Positions 45,792-55,570 of a stretch of 64,000 nucleotides of DNA are shown in pieces. Every line of letters starts with the position of its first letter. The first letter of the stretch is position 1. The stretch covers positions 868,001-932,000 of the forward strand of contig NZ_CP123961.1 in the NCBI RefSeq assembly GCF_036327415.1, in the 5' to 3' direction. The position numbers and the translations under genes were made by a program. The DNA is from Bartonella grahamii subsp. shimonis. Lineage in GTDB: Bacteria; Pseudomonadota; Alphaproteobacteria; Rhizobiales; Rhizobiaceae. The notes beneath the pieces were generated by a model. The model did no database searches, had not been told where the DNA came from, and saw nothing but the letters and a program-made list of their open reading frames with translations.

Positions 45792-47498
45792 TTAAGGTAA
45801 TGCTTCATTTTTAATAGTGAGATGTACTTTGCTTAAAATCTTGGATAGATCATTTTGTAAAGCAGATTCGAGATCAACCATTGTGAGCCCTTTATTATCT
45901 TTTGCTTTAATTTTAACGATCAATGTTTGTGGATTTTTAGCAAATTCACCTAAGGATTTTGAAATTTTTTCTGCTTCGTCATGATTTTTTAGCAGCATTT
46001 TTGGGGTCTGCGTCATCATTAGATAGAAATCGTCATAGAGTTCCTTTTTAAGATCATGTTGGCTGTCATTAAGGTTTTGCGCAAGATAAGAAAAAAGCTT
46101 ATCAATGAAACCTGCATCCCTATATTGCACATCAATTTCATTGATGCCAAAGTCTTGAGAAGCAGCAATCATTAAATTTTGCTGACCAGAAAAAAGCTTT
46201 TCATCAACATCAATAACCTTAGCTGATATATTCCCAGATCCAACGTCTTTCATATTGAAAGACATTGCATCAAGAAGGAGCATATGTTTTTTTTCATCAT
46301 AAGAAATATCAATTTTTCCTGAAATGTCAAAGCGCTCAAAGTTCAGATTTTTGAAGAACTCTAAGTCTTTTTCATTCATTTTTTTAGGTGAAACGGAAAG
46401 GTTATTGAGAGAAAGAAAAAGCTTTTTGGGGATAGGTTGTTTCCACAAGCTTGGTTTAAATTGGAGTGATTCGAGCGTTGCTTTCAACTGAGGTATATCA
46501 ACGGTGATATTATCAACTTTGGCATCCGCTGAGGTAATGGCAAGCAGTATGTTTAGAAGAAGACCATTTTGTGCTATTTTTTCAGCAACTTTATTATTCT
46601 CTTTTCTTGCATTAAGATAAGCTTTGATCAATTTTTCAGGAGTTTGTTCAAGCGGCTTCATTTTTAAACCAGATGTTTTAAACTGCCCGAGGAAGAAAGA
46701 ACTGCTTTTTTCCGCTTTTTCAAAAACGTTGACACTTACATTATTCAGAGAAATGGGGCCAGTAACAGTTTTACCTTGGTTGAGAGCGCTGTTTTTTCCA
46801 AAAATGATAGAATAGGCGTAGTTAATGTCGATATCATGGGCTTTTATTGTATCACTTTTAGCCATAAGATGCATCTGTTTGGCACCATTTACTGCAACTG
46901 TTTTAAGATCCATATTTTTAATACTAACTGAACGGATATGGCCATTTTTAAAATCAGAAAGCTGAAAATTCTTGACTTCAACCGTTTCTATTCGGTTATT
47001 TTTGTTTTTTATAGAAAGTTGTATATTGGGTGCAATAATTGAAGAAAGCTCAATACGCATCATTGATTGTAAAAGACGTGATGTTATCGTTCTATCTTTT
47101 TCTTTTAAGGATACACTCCGAAGAGAAATTTGAGGAATTTGCACATGAATATTATTATGCTTTAAATCAACATTATAAAATGTAAAAGTTCCGGGAATAA
47201 AGGAAAGAGGAGGACGGGCAGAAATGGCACCAATTTTAAGTGATGTACCAGCTGGAACGGGTAATGTCACATTCTTCAAATTGACTTTACCTAGAATGCT
47301 TACTTCAGATTTTTCGGCTTTTATGGCACGACGGGCTATTTCTTGTCTTACAAAACTGTCAAGATAGGGTTTTGCGATATAAAATCCACCAACAATTATA
47401 ATTGCTAAGATAGCAACAAACCCAATAATGCAAGTGAGCCAATATCTGAGGTTACTTTGATACCCACTATTAAGATTGACCATTCTTTCTTCTTTCAT
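45792..47498 (-). CDS. Large single-anchor envelope protein of unknown function
   Basis: A 568-residue protein with a short cytoplasmic N-terminus, one membrane segment (about residues 20-47, WLTCIIGFVAILAIIIVGGF) and a long extracytoplasmic part rich in beta-strand patterns. Repeated phrases of the kind VDNITVDIPQLKATLESLQF and NVDLKHNNIHVQIPQISL resemble AsmA/DUF748-type lipid-bridge proteins, but I see no diagnostic motif. ATG 47483 (codon 6) is an alternative start. It precedes nhaA on the same strand. Confidence 0.7.
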   Translation of the reverse strand: MKEERMVNLNSGYQSNLRYWLTCIIGFVAILAIIIVGGFYIAKPYLDSFVRQEIARRAIKAEKSEVSILGKVNLKNVTLPVPAGTSLKIGAISARPPLSFIPGTFTFYNVDLKHNNIHVQIPQISLRSVSLKEKDRTITSRLLQSMMRIELSSIIAPNIQLSIKNKNNRIETVEVKNFQLSDFKNGHIRSVSIKNMDLKTVAVNGAKQMHLMAKSDTIKAHDIDINYAYSIIFGKNSALNQGKTVTGPISLNNVSVNVFEKAEKSSSFFLGQFKTSGLKMKPLEQTPEKLIKAYLNARKENNKVAEKIAQNGLLLNILLAITSADAKVDNITVDIPQLKATLESLQFKPSLWKQPIPKKLFLSLNNLSVSPKKMNEKDLEFFKNLNFERFDISGKIDISYDEKKHMLLLDAMSFNMKDVGSGNISAKVIDVDEKLFSGQQNLMIAASQDFGINEIDVQYRDAGFIDKLFSYLAQNLNDSQHDLKKELYDDFYLMMTQTPKMLLKNHDEAEKISKSLGEFAKNPQTLIVKIKAKDNKGLTMVDLESALQNDLSKILSKVHLTIKNEALP

Positions 47499-47707
47499 TT
47501 TATCACTCTTTGAATTGAGAGTGAAGATAAATTCTTTTAAGCAACGACAAAGGTTTAAATATAGCGTGTACCAGTTTCAACAATTATCTACTCTCTATAT
47601 TAGAGTTATTCTTATCTTTTTTGCAATATAGCTTTATCAACTTTTATCAATTTTCTTTGGGTTCAGCACTTTATAGAAAAGCACGCGTAATAAGGAGAGG
47701 TAAGTTT

Positions 47708-47797
47708 ATGCGCATCATAATTTTTTATCACTTTAAAATTATCCTAAAATATTCCGATGTCTACTTTTATCTTGCTGCTGTTTATAGGAATATTTAA
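47708..47797 (+). CDS. Possible 29-codon leader ORF
   Basis: ATG 47708 follows aaggagaggt by 5-10 nt and reads MRIIIFYHFKIILKYSDVYF and on to a TAA at 47795-47797. It lies 55 nt before the SLC13-type permease gene on the same strand. Hydrophobic/aromatic composition and position suggest an upstream leader, but chance is not excluded. The rest of 47499-47851 is AT-rich spacer between divergent genes. Confidence 0.25.
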   Translation: MRIIIFYHFKIILKYSDVYFYLAAVYRNI

Positions 47798-47851
47798 AAC
47801 ATAAAAAATATGTTTTTATACATTATAATTTAATGGGGAGAGGTGAGTGTT

Positions 47852-49624
47852 ATGACAGAAAATCAAATAATGGCTTTTTCGATCATTGGTCTCATGATGG
47901 TTGTTTTTATTTGGGATCGATTTCGTTATGATCTTGTTGCTATTTGTACGTTATTAATAGCCTGTGCTCTTGGTCTTGTCAGTCCGAAGGAAGCTTTTAG
48001 CGGTTTTAGTAATGATATTGTTATTATTGTGGGGAGTGTGTTTGTTGTCAGTACAGCCGTATCGCGCTCTGGTATAATGGAATTTATTATTCAACGGATA
48101 TGGACAGACGTAAAATCGGTGCGTCTTCAATTAGCTTTTTTAGTTCTTTCTGTTGTCGTGTTATCAATGTTTGTTAAAAACATTGGTGCTTTGGCTATTA
48201 TGCTTCCAATAGCTTTTCAGTTTGCACGTCGTTCTCAGATTTCTCCTTCTGTCTTTTTGATGCCTATGGCCTTTGGTTCTTTGTTGGGGGGGCTTATGAC
48301 ACAGATAGGAACATCTCCCAATGTTGTTATTTCAGCGATGCAAGAACGTTTAGCAGGAACACCTTTTACTATGTTTGATTTTACACCAGTTGGTGCGGTT
48401 GTTGCGGCGGCTGGTGTTATATATTTAGTCTTTTTTTATTGGCTTTTGCCTGTGCGTGTGCGCTCAGGTGTATCATTTGATGATGCCATTGATATTCGTA
48501 ATTATGTTGCAGAAGTGCATATTCCAATAAATTCACCGATTATAGGGAAAAATATTGTTGATTTGGTTAAGCCATCAAGTGGTGACGTTATGGTGATTCA
48601 AATCATCAGAAATAAAGTATTTATTTCACCATTACCAGATTTTGTCTTGTCTGAAAATGATATTATCTTGCTGGAAGGATCGCATACAGGGTTAGATAGC
48701 GTGATGAACTCTGCTCGTTTAGAGTTTTCTAAGGGGCGAACTATTGCTGCAGGTGATAAGGACAGTGACATTGATATTATTGAAGCAGTCATCACCCATA
48801 ATTCACCTCTCATTGGTATTAGTGCGAAAGAGTTTTCCCTATTTGATCGCTATAATGTAAATTTACTTGCGTTAAGTCGTCAACATGAAAGGGTGCGGGG
48901 AAGACTTGATGATACTATTTTCCATCTTGGAGATGTGATTGTTTTGCAAGGACAGGATGCAGTTATTCCAAATTTATTAAGAGAATTGAAATGCTTGCCC
49001 CTAGCAAAACGAAATATTGTGTTTGGAAATTTACGACATGGTTTCATCTCTTTAGCTGTTTTATTTATAGCAATTATTTTTACAGCTTTTCATATTGTTC
49101 CAGTTGCTTTTTCTTTTTTTTCTGCTGCTGCTGCAATGGTTATCTTTCGCGTTTTGCCCGCGCGTGATCTGTATCAGGCATTAGATGGCCCAATATTAGT
49201 ACTATTAGCGGCTCTTATTCCAGTGAGTGAAGCGTTAGAGAAAACAGGATGTACGGATCTCATTGGTCAATGGCTGAGCCAATTGGCAATATTTTTCCCG
49301 CCATCAGGTGCCTTAGCGCTTATGTTGGTGACAGCTATGTTGGTCACGCCATTTTTGAATAATGCAGCAACAGTGATGATGGTAGCACCAATTGCGTCAA
49401 GTTTTGCTCATTCCCTTCATTATAAGCCTGAAGCTTTTTTGATGGCTGTTGCAATTGGTGCGGGCTGTGAGTTTCTTACACCCATTGGACATCAAAGTAA
49501 TATGCTCGTGATGGCGCCAGGAGGATATCGTTTTAGTGATTATCCACGTTTGGGTGCTCCATTGGCGGTGTTGATCATTATTATTGCTGTTCCAATGCTT
49601 ATGTGGGTTTGGCCCTTACAATAG
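47852..49624 (+). CDS. SLC13-type permease with two RCK_C domains
   Basis: A 590-residue inner-membrane transporter of the citrate/sulphate (ArsB/DASS) group. Membrane segments 1-6 occupy the first ~210 residues (KNIGALAIMLPIAFQFARRS; MTQIGTSPNVVISAMQER is the first N-P helix-break motif). Two TrkA-C/RCK_C domains follow (EVHIPINSPIIGKNIVDLV; ITHNSPLIGISAKEFSLFDR), then the second half (TPFLNNAATVMMVAPIASSF; EFLTPIGHQSNMLVMAPGGY, the second motif). Such proteins carry sulphate, dicarboxylates or other anions; the substrate is unknown. I use ATG 47852, with ggggagagg 9 nt before it; GTG 47843 is too close to that site. Confidence 0.88.
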   Translation: MTENQIMAFSIIGLMMVVFIWDRFRYDLVAICTLLIACALGLVSPKEAFSGFSNDIVIIVGSVFVVSTAVSRSGIMEFIIQRIWTDVKSVRLQLAFLVLSVVVLSMFVKNIGALAIMLPIAFQFARRSQISPSVFLMPMAFGSLLGGLMTQIGTSPNVVISAMQERLAGTPFTMFDFTPVGAVVAAAGVIYLVFFYWLLPVRVRSGVSFDDAIDIRNYVAEVHIPINSPIIGKNIVDLVKPSSGDVMVIQIIRNKVFISPLPDFVLSENDIILLEGSHTGLDSVMNSARLEFSKGRTIAAGDKDSDIDIIEAVITHNSPLIGISAKEFSLFDRYNVNLLALSRQHERVRGRLDDTIFHLGDVIVLQGQDAVIPNLLRELKCLPLAKRNIVFGNLRHGFISLAVLFIAIIFTAFHIVPVAFSFFSAAAAMVIFRVLPARDLYQALDGPILVLLAALIPVSEALEKTGCTDLIGQWLSQLAIFFPPSGALALMLVTAMLVTPFLNNAATVMMVAPIASSFAHSLHYKPEAFLMAVAIGAGCEFLTPIGHQSNMLVMAPGGYRFSDYPRLGAPLAVLIIIIAVPMLMWVWPLQ

Positions 49625-50201
49625 GATATTTTTAGAAACTTTAAGGATCAATGACAAAAGATTGTTAATCGTATGAAGATAAGTTGAAGGGATACACTTT
49701 GTATAAAGAGCTTTAACTGAAGATTTGGAATTATACCACATTTTATCATGGCACTTTGGTATTTTTGATACAGATAAAAATTTATCTATTTGATTTTAAT
49801 AAATATTCGCGGAAATTTACTTTTTGTTCAAGTTTTTTATAGAATTGTTTTTTCTATTATATTCTATAATCCAATACAATCAACGATTGCGTTAAAGACT
49901 TTAAAAGATCATTTCTCTCTGTAATGGGGAGAGAGTCTGCTTGAGATGATAGGCAATCATGATAAATATTAAAACAGTGAATTTTTTACAAGGTTTAATA
50001 TGTAAAAGCTGTAATGTGAACAAACAATGCATTTACATCATTTTCGATTAAGACTATTGCAAAAATCCGATTGATTTGGCTACATGTTGATTTAAAACAA
50101 ATAAACGAGCAATTTAAAGATTTTTAGTTAATTAGGACTACCATCTTTGTCCATTTATGCGTAAAAGCACAGATAAAGTAACTTTTTTCAAGGTATGATA
50201 T
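49625..50201. other. 577-base intergenic stretch
   Basis: No gene seen. A small dyad CTCTCT...AGAGAG lies near 49915-49937. AT-rich throughout, with the promoter for the YfgM-like gene presumably at its end. Confidence 0.5.
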
Positions 50202-50873
50202 ATGTCGTATGATAGTTTTATTGCTGAAGTGAATGCAGAATTTCGTCAGGAAAAGGCGCTTGCTTTTTGGAGACGGTATGGTTTTTCAATTATTGGAGCA
50301 GCTATTCTTTTTATATTCATGATAGTTGCTTATCAAATTTACCATCATCAGCAAATAAAGAAAGCTGGTTATATTGGTGATGCATTTATAAAAAGTCTTG
50401 ATTTTGCGGATACACGTCATTTTGATAAAGCGATAAAGCAATTAGAAATTGTTAAAACCTCTCATTTTGGGGGGTATCCTTTTCTTGCTCGTTTACGTGA
50501 GGCTTCTTTACTCGTGGAGAAAGGTGATATTATTAAGTCAGTGGAGATCTTTGATTCTGTTGCCGCGGATGAGAAAGCACCGCAGATTTTGCAGAAAGTT
50601 GCAAAAATTCGGGCGGCTTATATTCTGGTTGATACAGGGACATTAGCTGATGTTGAAAAGCGCATCAAAGATATGACAAGTGATACCGATCCTATGCGTA
50701 TGTCTGCAAGAGAGGCTTTAGGCTTAGCTGCTTATAAGGCGGATAAAATGGACGAGGCGGTTTATTATTTTAAGAAAATTTCTGAAAATGGTGCTTTGGG
50801 TTCAAAAATAACAGATCGGGCTCGAATGATGCTTGAGCTTATACAAGCTGAGGGCAAGGCAAATAAGGAATAA
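50202..50873 (+). CDS. YfgM-like tetratricopeptide membrane protein
   Basis: A 223-residue protein with a short cytoplasmic N-terminus ([20 protein letters not shown]), one membrane segment ([19 protein letters not shown], about residues 26-44) and a periplasmic TPR-like domain ([35 protein letters not shown]). This matches the YfgM family, a partner of the Sec translocon and periplasmic chaperones. der follows 4 nt after its stop. In many Proteobacteria yfgM and der lie together with bamB between them; bamB is absent here. Confidence 0.85.
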   Translation: MSYDSFIAEVNAEFRQEKALAFWRRYGFSIIGAAILFIFMIVAYQIYHHQQIKKAGYIGDAFIKSLDFADTRHFDKAIKQLEIVKTSHFGGYPFLARLREASLLVEKGDIIKSVEIFDSVAADEKAPQILQKVAKIRAAYILVDTGTLADVEKRIKDMTSDTDPMRMSAREALGLAAYKADKMDEAVYYFKKISENGALGSKITDRARMMLELIQAEGKANKE

Positions 50874-50877
50874 ATCG

Positions 50878-52302
50878 ATGAGCCTTACCATTGCTATCGT
50901 TGGTCGTCCCAATGTTGGGAAGTCAACACTATTTAATCGTTTGGTTGGGCAAAAATTGGCTTTGGTTGATGATAAGCCTGGTGTAACACGTGATCGGCGT
51001 ATTCATGCGGCAAAACTTCAAGATCTACGTTTTGATGTGATTGATACGGCTGGGCTGGAAGAAGCAGGTGATCATACACTTGAGGGGCGTATGCGTTCTC
51101 ATACAAAAGCTGCGATTGATGAAGCTGATCTTATTTTATTTGTATTTGATGCAAAGGGCGGAATAACACCAAGTGATTTAAATTTTGCTTCATTGGTTCG
51201 CAAATCAGGAAAGCCAATAGTGCTTGTTGCCAATAAGTCTGAGTCAAGAGCGGCAACAGGAGGAGAGTATGAGGCATGGTCATTAGGTTTGGGGGAGCCG
51301 TGTCCAATATCGGCTGAACATGGTTTAGGGCTTAGTGATCTGCGTGATGCAATTATAGATGCTGTTGGGTCAGAGCATGCTTTTGGCAATAACAAAGAAC
51401 AAGATATTACGATACAGCCTGCATCTGTTGGTGATGATGTAAACGGTTTGGAAGAAGAGGAGCTTATTTACGATGAAAATAAGCCCATTAGGATTGCAAT
51501 TGCGGGGCGTCCCAATACAGGGAAATCCACTCTTATCAATAGTATGTTGAAACAAGAACGATTGTTAACAGGACCAGAAGCAGGACTCACGCGTGATTCT
51601 ATTTCTGTAGATTGGGAATGGCGTGGTCGTCATATTAAACTTTTTGATACTGCAGGTTTACGTCGAAAATCGAAAATTCAAGAAAAATTAGAAAAACTAT
51701 CTGTTGCAGATACTTTGCGTGCTATTCGTTTTGCAGAAGTGGTGGTCATTGTTTTTGATGCAACGATACCTTTTGAAAAACAGGATTTACAAATTGCTGA
51801 TCTTGTGATTCGTGAAGGGCGTGTTCCAGTTATTGCTTTCAATAAGTGGGATCTTATTGAAAATAGTCAGACCACATTGAGTGATTTGCATGAAAAATGT
51901 GCGCGATTTCTTCCTCAAGTTCGTGGTTTGAGAGCTGTTCCTTTATCAGGACAATATGGTCAAGGGATTGATAAACTGATGGAAAATGTCACGATGATGC
52001 ACCGTGTATGGAATCGTCGCATTTCAACGGCTAAATTGAACCAATGGCTTGGAACTGTTGTGGCACATCATCCACCTCCTGCGGTTTCTGGACGTCGACT
52101 TAAGGTTAAATACATCACACAGGTTAAGATACGTCCTCCTGGATTTATGATTTCTTGCTCGCGCCCCAAAAGTATGCCCCAGTCGTATTTGCGCTATATT
52201 GTCAATGGGTTACGTGAAACATTTGATATGTCTGGTATACCCATTCGCATATCATTACGAGCCTCTGATAATCCTTTTGCGACACGTTCCAAGAAGAAAT
52301 GA
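50878..52302 (+). CDS. der: Ribosome assembly GTPase Der (EngA)
   Basis: An essential tandem GTPase for 50S subunit assembly. 474 residues: first G domain with [14 protein letters not shown] and DTAGLE, an acidic linker with [13 protein letters not shown], second G domain with [33 protein letters not shown] and NKWDLIE, then the C-terminal KH-like domain ([19 protein letters not shown]). ATG 50878 gives the exact family N-terminus [12 protein letters not shown]; an in-frame start at 50833 would overlap the upstream gene. Confidence 0.97.
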   Translation: MSLTIAIVGRPNVGKSTLFNRLVGQKLALVDDKPGVTRDRRIHAAKLQDLRFDVIDTAGLEEAGDHTLEGRMRSHTKAAIDEADLILFVFDAKGGITPSDLNFASLVRKSGKPIVLVANKSESRAATGGEYEAWSLGLGEPCPISAEHGLGLSDLRDAIIDAVGSEHAFGNNKEQDITIQPASVGDDVNGLEEEELIYDENKPIRIAIAGRPNTGKSTLINSMLKQERLLTGPEAGLTRDSISVDWEWRGRHIKLFDTAGLRRKSKIQEKLEKLSVADTLRAIRFAEVVVIVFDATIPFEKQDLQIADLVIREGRVPVIAFNKWDLIENSQTTLSDLHEKCARFLPQVRGLRAVPLSGQYGQGIDKLMENVTMMHRVWNRRISTAKLNQWLGTVVAHHPPPAVSGRRLKVKYITQVKIRPPGFMISCSRPKSMPQSYLRYIVNGLRETFDMSGIPIRISLRASDNPFATRSKKK

Positions 52303-52800
52303 TAACTCTTTAAGTTTTTAAATGAATGAAATCTATACTTAAGAATCTTAAAAATAAGTTCTTTCAATGATCTCTCTTTTCATAAAATAAAAAGTGCAAG
52401 TTTATTTGAATAAAAGGAGCAAACCAACGCTCTCATACTTTTTTAGCTTTCTATGTTCTCTTTCAACACTAGAATTGATATAACATTGGGAGCTGGAAAA
52501 TAAGAGGGTATCAGTTTACACCTTTTGTTAAGCGTAAAAATGACAGTTCTATGAATTTTATATTATTCGCGGGAACTTTTCATTATACATTCACGGGTAC
52601 TGTCGTGAAATCGGTTTAAATGCTCAAAATATCTTTTTAAGAAAGAATATAAATTGAAAAATACGTTATTTATGAAATAAAATTTATACGATAACTTGTG
52701 ATAGATTTCTTTTAGTATCTTGACGAATAAATTCGAGAACAATATGATGTGCACGGTTTTATGAAATGCATTCTTACTTTGCTTTTTAATTAAGGAGCCA
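52303..52800. other. 498-base intergenic stretch
   Basis: No gene seen; AT-rich with stops in all frames. It must carry the promoter of the F0 operon just before atpI. Confidence 0.5.
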
Positions 52801-53238
52801 ATGATGGCGATGGGCGAGAAACCCGTTATAAGCCGTAAAGAGGCTGAAGAGAAAAAGCAAGAAGAGTGTCTTCACTCAGAGGATTTGGAATGTCGTAGTA
52901 GGAACTTAAGCGTAGCTTTAGGGCGCAAGCAAGCATTAAAAAAACAGGAGAATAAGAATAAGCGGGAGAAATCACAAGGAAGGATGGCAGATGCAATTAA
53001 GCTTTCCAGTGAGTTTCTGGCGAGTGTTATAGTTGGTGTTGTTTTGGGGTTAGGGTTTGACAAGTTAGCTGGTTCATGGCCTTGGGGATTGGTATTTTTT
53101 CTCTTCTTTGGATTTGCTGCTGGTGTAGTGAGTATTTTTCGGTCTGTGGGGTATATTTCCTCCAGTCAATTAGGAAAAAAAGGCGTATTGCGCCAAGATA
53201 AACAAGATAAAGGGGCCAATGAGAGGTCCGATAAATGA
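52801..53238 (+). CDS. atpI: ATP synthase subunit I (AtpI)
   Basis: An assembly helper for the c-ring. 145 residues, with a long charged N-terminus (about 65 residues, Lys/Glu-rich) and two membrane segments ([38 protein letters not shown]). ATG 52801 or ATG 52804/52810 may be used; taaggagcc is directly upstream. Its end overlaps atpB by 20 nt. In Rhizobiales the F0 genes form an operon apart from the F1 genes, as here. Confidence 0.9.
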   Translation: MMAMGEKPVISRKEAEEKKQEECLHSEDLECRSRNLSVALGRKQALKKQENKNKREKSQGRMADAIKLSSEFLASVIVGVVLGLGFDKLAGSWPWGLVFFLFFGFAAGVVSIFRSVGYISSSQLGKKGVLRQDKQDKGANERSDK

Positions 53239-54004
53239 GGTTGAAGTGACAGCGTACGCTCCAGATCCTATTCATCAGTTTGAGGTTTCAAGGCTGATTA
53301 AGATTTCCATAGGAAATATGGATTTATCATTTACAAATGTATCATTATTTACAGTTTTCACGGTTGTTATAACTTCTATTTTTCTCTTTATTTCTTCATC
53401 AAGTCGTGGATTGGTTCCAACGCGGATGCAGTCTCTTTCGGAAATGGCATATGAGTTTGTAGCATCGACTCTGCGGGAAGCATCTGGTGTGCAGGGAATG
53501 CAGTTTTTTCCTTTAGTTTTTTCTCTGTTTACTTTTATTTTGGTTGCTAACTTTATTGGTCTTTTTCCTTATTTTTATACGATTACATCTCAGATCATGA
53601 TCACGTTTTCGTTAGCAATGGTGGTAATTTTGACAGTGATTGGTTATGGCTTTTATAAGCATGGGGTCAGTTTTTTGAAACTATTCGTTCCCAGTGGAGT
53701 TCCTGTTGTGGTTTTGCCTCTGGTGACAATGATTGAGGTTATTTCTTTTCTCTCCCGTCCAATTAGTCTTTCTCTTCGTCTTTTTGCGAATATGCTTGCT
53801 GGTCATATTACGCTCAAAGTGTTTTCTGGGTTTGTTGTTTCAATGATTGGGGTAGGACTTGTAGGCGTGGGTGGTTCGGTTCTACCGCTTATTATGACTG
53901 TAGCGATTACTGCTCTTGAGTTTTTGGTCGCATTTCTTCAGGCTTACGTCTTTACGGTTTTAACTTGTATGTATCTTAATGATGCAATTCATCCAGGACA
54001 TTAA
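53219..54004 (+). CDS. atpB: ATP synthase F0 subunit a
   Basis: The proton-channel subunit. 261 residues, about six membrane segments; [15 protein letters not shown] and [20 protein letters not shown] include the essential Arg (in [12 protein letters not shown]), and [20 protein letters not shown] closes it. ATG 53219 overlaps atpI, with aaggggcc upstream, so translation is probably coupled. Confidence 0.97.
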   Translation: MRGPINEVEVTAYAPDPIHQFEVSRLIKISIGNMDLSFTNVSLFTVFTVVITSIFLFISSSSRGLVPTRMQSLSEMAYEFVASTLREASGVQGMQFFPLVFSLFTFILVANFIGLFPYFYTITSQIMITFSLAMVVILTVIGYGFYKHGVSFLKLFVPSGVPVVVLPLVTMIEVISFLSRPISLSLRLFANMLAGHITLKVFSGFVVSMIGVGLVGVGGSVLPLIMTVAITALEFLVAFLQAYVFTVLTCMYLNDAIHPGH

Positions 54005-54058
54005 CAGAACTGGCGGTTTTCCGTCGAATAATGCAATTTCGCTTTAAAGGAGAATAAC

Positions 54059-54289
54059 ATGGAAATGGTGCTTGCAGCAAAATATATTGGCGCTGGTCTT
54101 GCTTGCTTTGGTATGGCTGGAACAGCTTTAGGACTTGGTAATATTTTTGGTAGCTATCTTTCTGGTGCATTACGAAATCCGTCAGCGGCAGATAGTCAGT
54201 TTGGTCGTCTCGTTTTTGGTTTTGCTGTGACAGAAGCTTTAGGAATTTTTTCATTGCTCATTGCTTTATTACTTCTTTTTGGGGTTTGA
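54059..54289 (+). CDS. atpE: ATP synthase F0 subunit c
   Basis: The rotor-ring subunit. 76 residues, two helices joined by a polar loop (RNPSAADSQFGRL). The first helix has GAGLACFGMAGTALGLGNIF, and the second carries the proton-binding Glu in FAVTEALGIFSLLIALLLLF. aaggag sits 7 nt before ATG 54059. A hairpin follows the gene. Confidence 0.97.
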   Translation: MEMVLAAKYIGAGLACFGMAGTALGLGNIFGSYLSGALRNPSAADSQFGRLVFGFAVTEALGIFSLLIALLLLFGV

Positions 54290-54298
54290 TCATCATAA

Positions 54299-54343
54299 AA
54301 AGGGTATATCATCTGTTCTTGCATGAGGAAAGATTTACCCTTT
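54299..54343 (+). promoter_or_regulatory. Hairpin between atpE and the b' gene
   Basis: AAAGGGTA (54299-54306) pairs with TACCCTTT (54336-54343), with a 29-nt loop. No T tract follows, so it is more likely an RNA-processing or stability element that favours atpE mRNA than a terminator. Confidence 0.4.
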
Positions 54344-54421
54344 AGCTCTTAACCAGAGAGATGTCAGTCAGTTATCATCGGTTATAGAGGGCTTAATAAG
54401 CTATTTAAAGGATGAGAGAAG

Positions 54422-54988
54422 ATGTTTGTTTCAACCGTTTATGCACAGAACACTGAAACGTCGATAGAACATATTAAAAAGGTGGCAGAGCATGCAAATC
54501 GCGTGTTTCCGCCTTTTGAGTTTGTACATTTTGGTTCGCATTTTTTCTGGTTGGCAATTTCTTTCGGACTTTTTTATCTTTTTATCTCTCGTGTAATTGT
54601 ATCACGTATTGGTGGTGTTATTGAAACACGACGAGATCGAATCGCATCTGATTTAGATCAGGCAATGCGCATGAAGCAGGAAGCAGACATTGTTGTTGAA
54701 ACTTATGAGCGGAAATTAGCAGAAGCGCGTTTGAAAGCGCATGCTATAGCGCAGGTAGCTAGTGAAGAATTAAAAGAAAAAGCAGAGCTTGAACGCAAAG
54801 AAATTGAAGAGAGTTTAGAAAAAAAACTCGCAGGTGCTGAAAAACAGATAGCAGAAATTCGGGATAGAGCGATGCAAAATGTTGGTTCTATCGCTGAAGA
54901 AGTAGCCCTTGAAATTGTGAAAAAATTGATTGACGTTAATATCAGCAAAGAGGCTGTTCGTTCAGTTGTTAAAACTGTGGATTATTGA
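54422..54988 (+). CDS. atpF': ATP synthase F0 subunit b'
   Basis: The diverged second b subunit of the peripheral stalk. 188 residues: an N-terminal extension, one membrane segment ([20 protein letters not shown]) and a long coiled coil of heptads rich in Ala, Glu and Lys ([20 protein letters not shown]). The next gene follows after 11 nt. Paired b' and b genes are typical of alphaproteobacteria. Confidence 0.93.
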   Translation: MFVSTVYAQNTETSIEHIKKVAEHANRVFPPFEFVHFGSHFFWLAISFGLFYLFISRVIVSRIGGVIETRRDRIASDLDQAMRMKQEADIVVETYERKLAEARLKAHAIAQVASEELKEKAELERKEIEESLEKKLAGAEKQIAEIRDRAMQNVGSIAEEVALEIVKKLIDVNISKEAVRSVVKTVDY

Positions 54989-54999
54989 GGAAAACAAAG

Positions 55000-55494
55000 A
55001 TGACTGATACTTTTTGGGCATTTGTTGGGTTAGTTCTTTTTTTGGCTCTTTTAGTCTATTTCCAAATTCCACAGAAGCTTATACACTATCTTGATGCGCG
55101 CGCGAAGCGTATCAAAGATGAACTGGATGAGGCTCTGCGTCTTCGTGAAGAAGCACAGGAAATATTGGCTGAATATCAACGCAAACATGCAGAAGCAGAA
55201 AAAGATGCGCAAGAAATTATTGCGGCAGCAAAGCATGAAGTTGAATCTGTTATTGCTGAGGCTCGTACAAAAGCAGAAGAATATGTAAAAAACCGCAATA
55301 AATTGGCAGAGCAAAAAATTGCTCAAGCAGAAGCGGATGCAATACGCATGGTTTCTTCATCGGCTATTGATTTGGCAATTTCTACAGCACGTATCCTTAT
55401 TGCAAAGGAATTAGATTCTAACAATGCAGATGAACTTATTAAAGAGTCTCTTGAGAAAGAATCATTTATCAAAATGAAAACATATCTCAATTAA
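55000..55494 (+). CDS. atpF: ATP synthase F0 subunit b
   Basis: The peripheral stalk subunit. 164 residues starting MTDTFWAFVGLVLFLALLVY, a single membrane segment, then a coiled coil (LDEALRLREEAQEILAEYQR and on). ATG 55000 is the natural start, as the family begins there; an in-frame start at 54985 overlaps the b' stop. It is the last gene of the F0 operon and converges with glyS. Confidence 0.93.
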   Translation: MTDTFWAFVGLVLFLALLVYFQIPQKLIHYLDARAKRIKDELDEALRLREEAQEILAEYQRKHAEAEKDAQEIIAAAKHEVESVIAEARTKAEEYVKNRNKLAEQKIAQAEADAIRMVSSSAIDLAISTARILIAKELDSNNADELIKESLEKESFIKMKTYLN

Positions 55495-55570
55495 TGATAT
55501 TTGAGAGATAGAGATAAAGAACTGCTTCTTCGGTTTCATAATTTTTACCAGTTAATAAGGCCTTTTGATT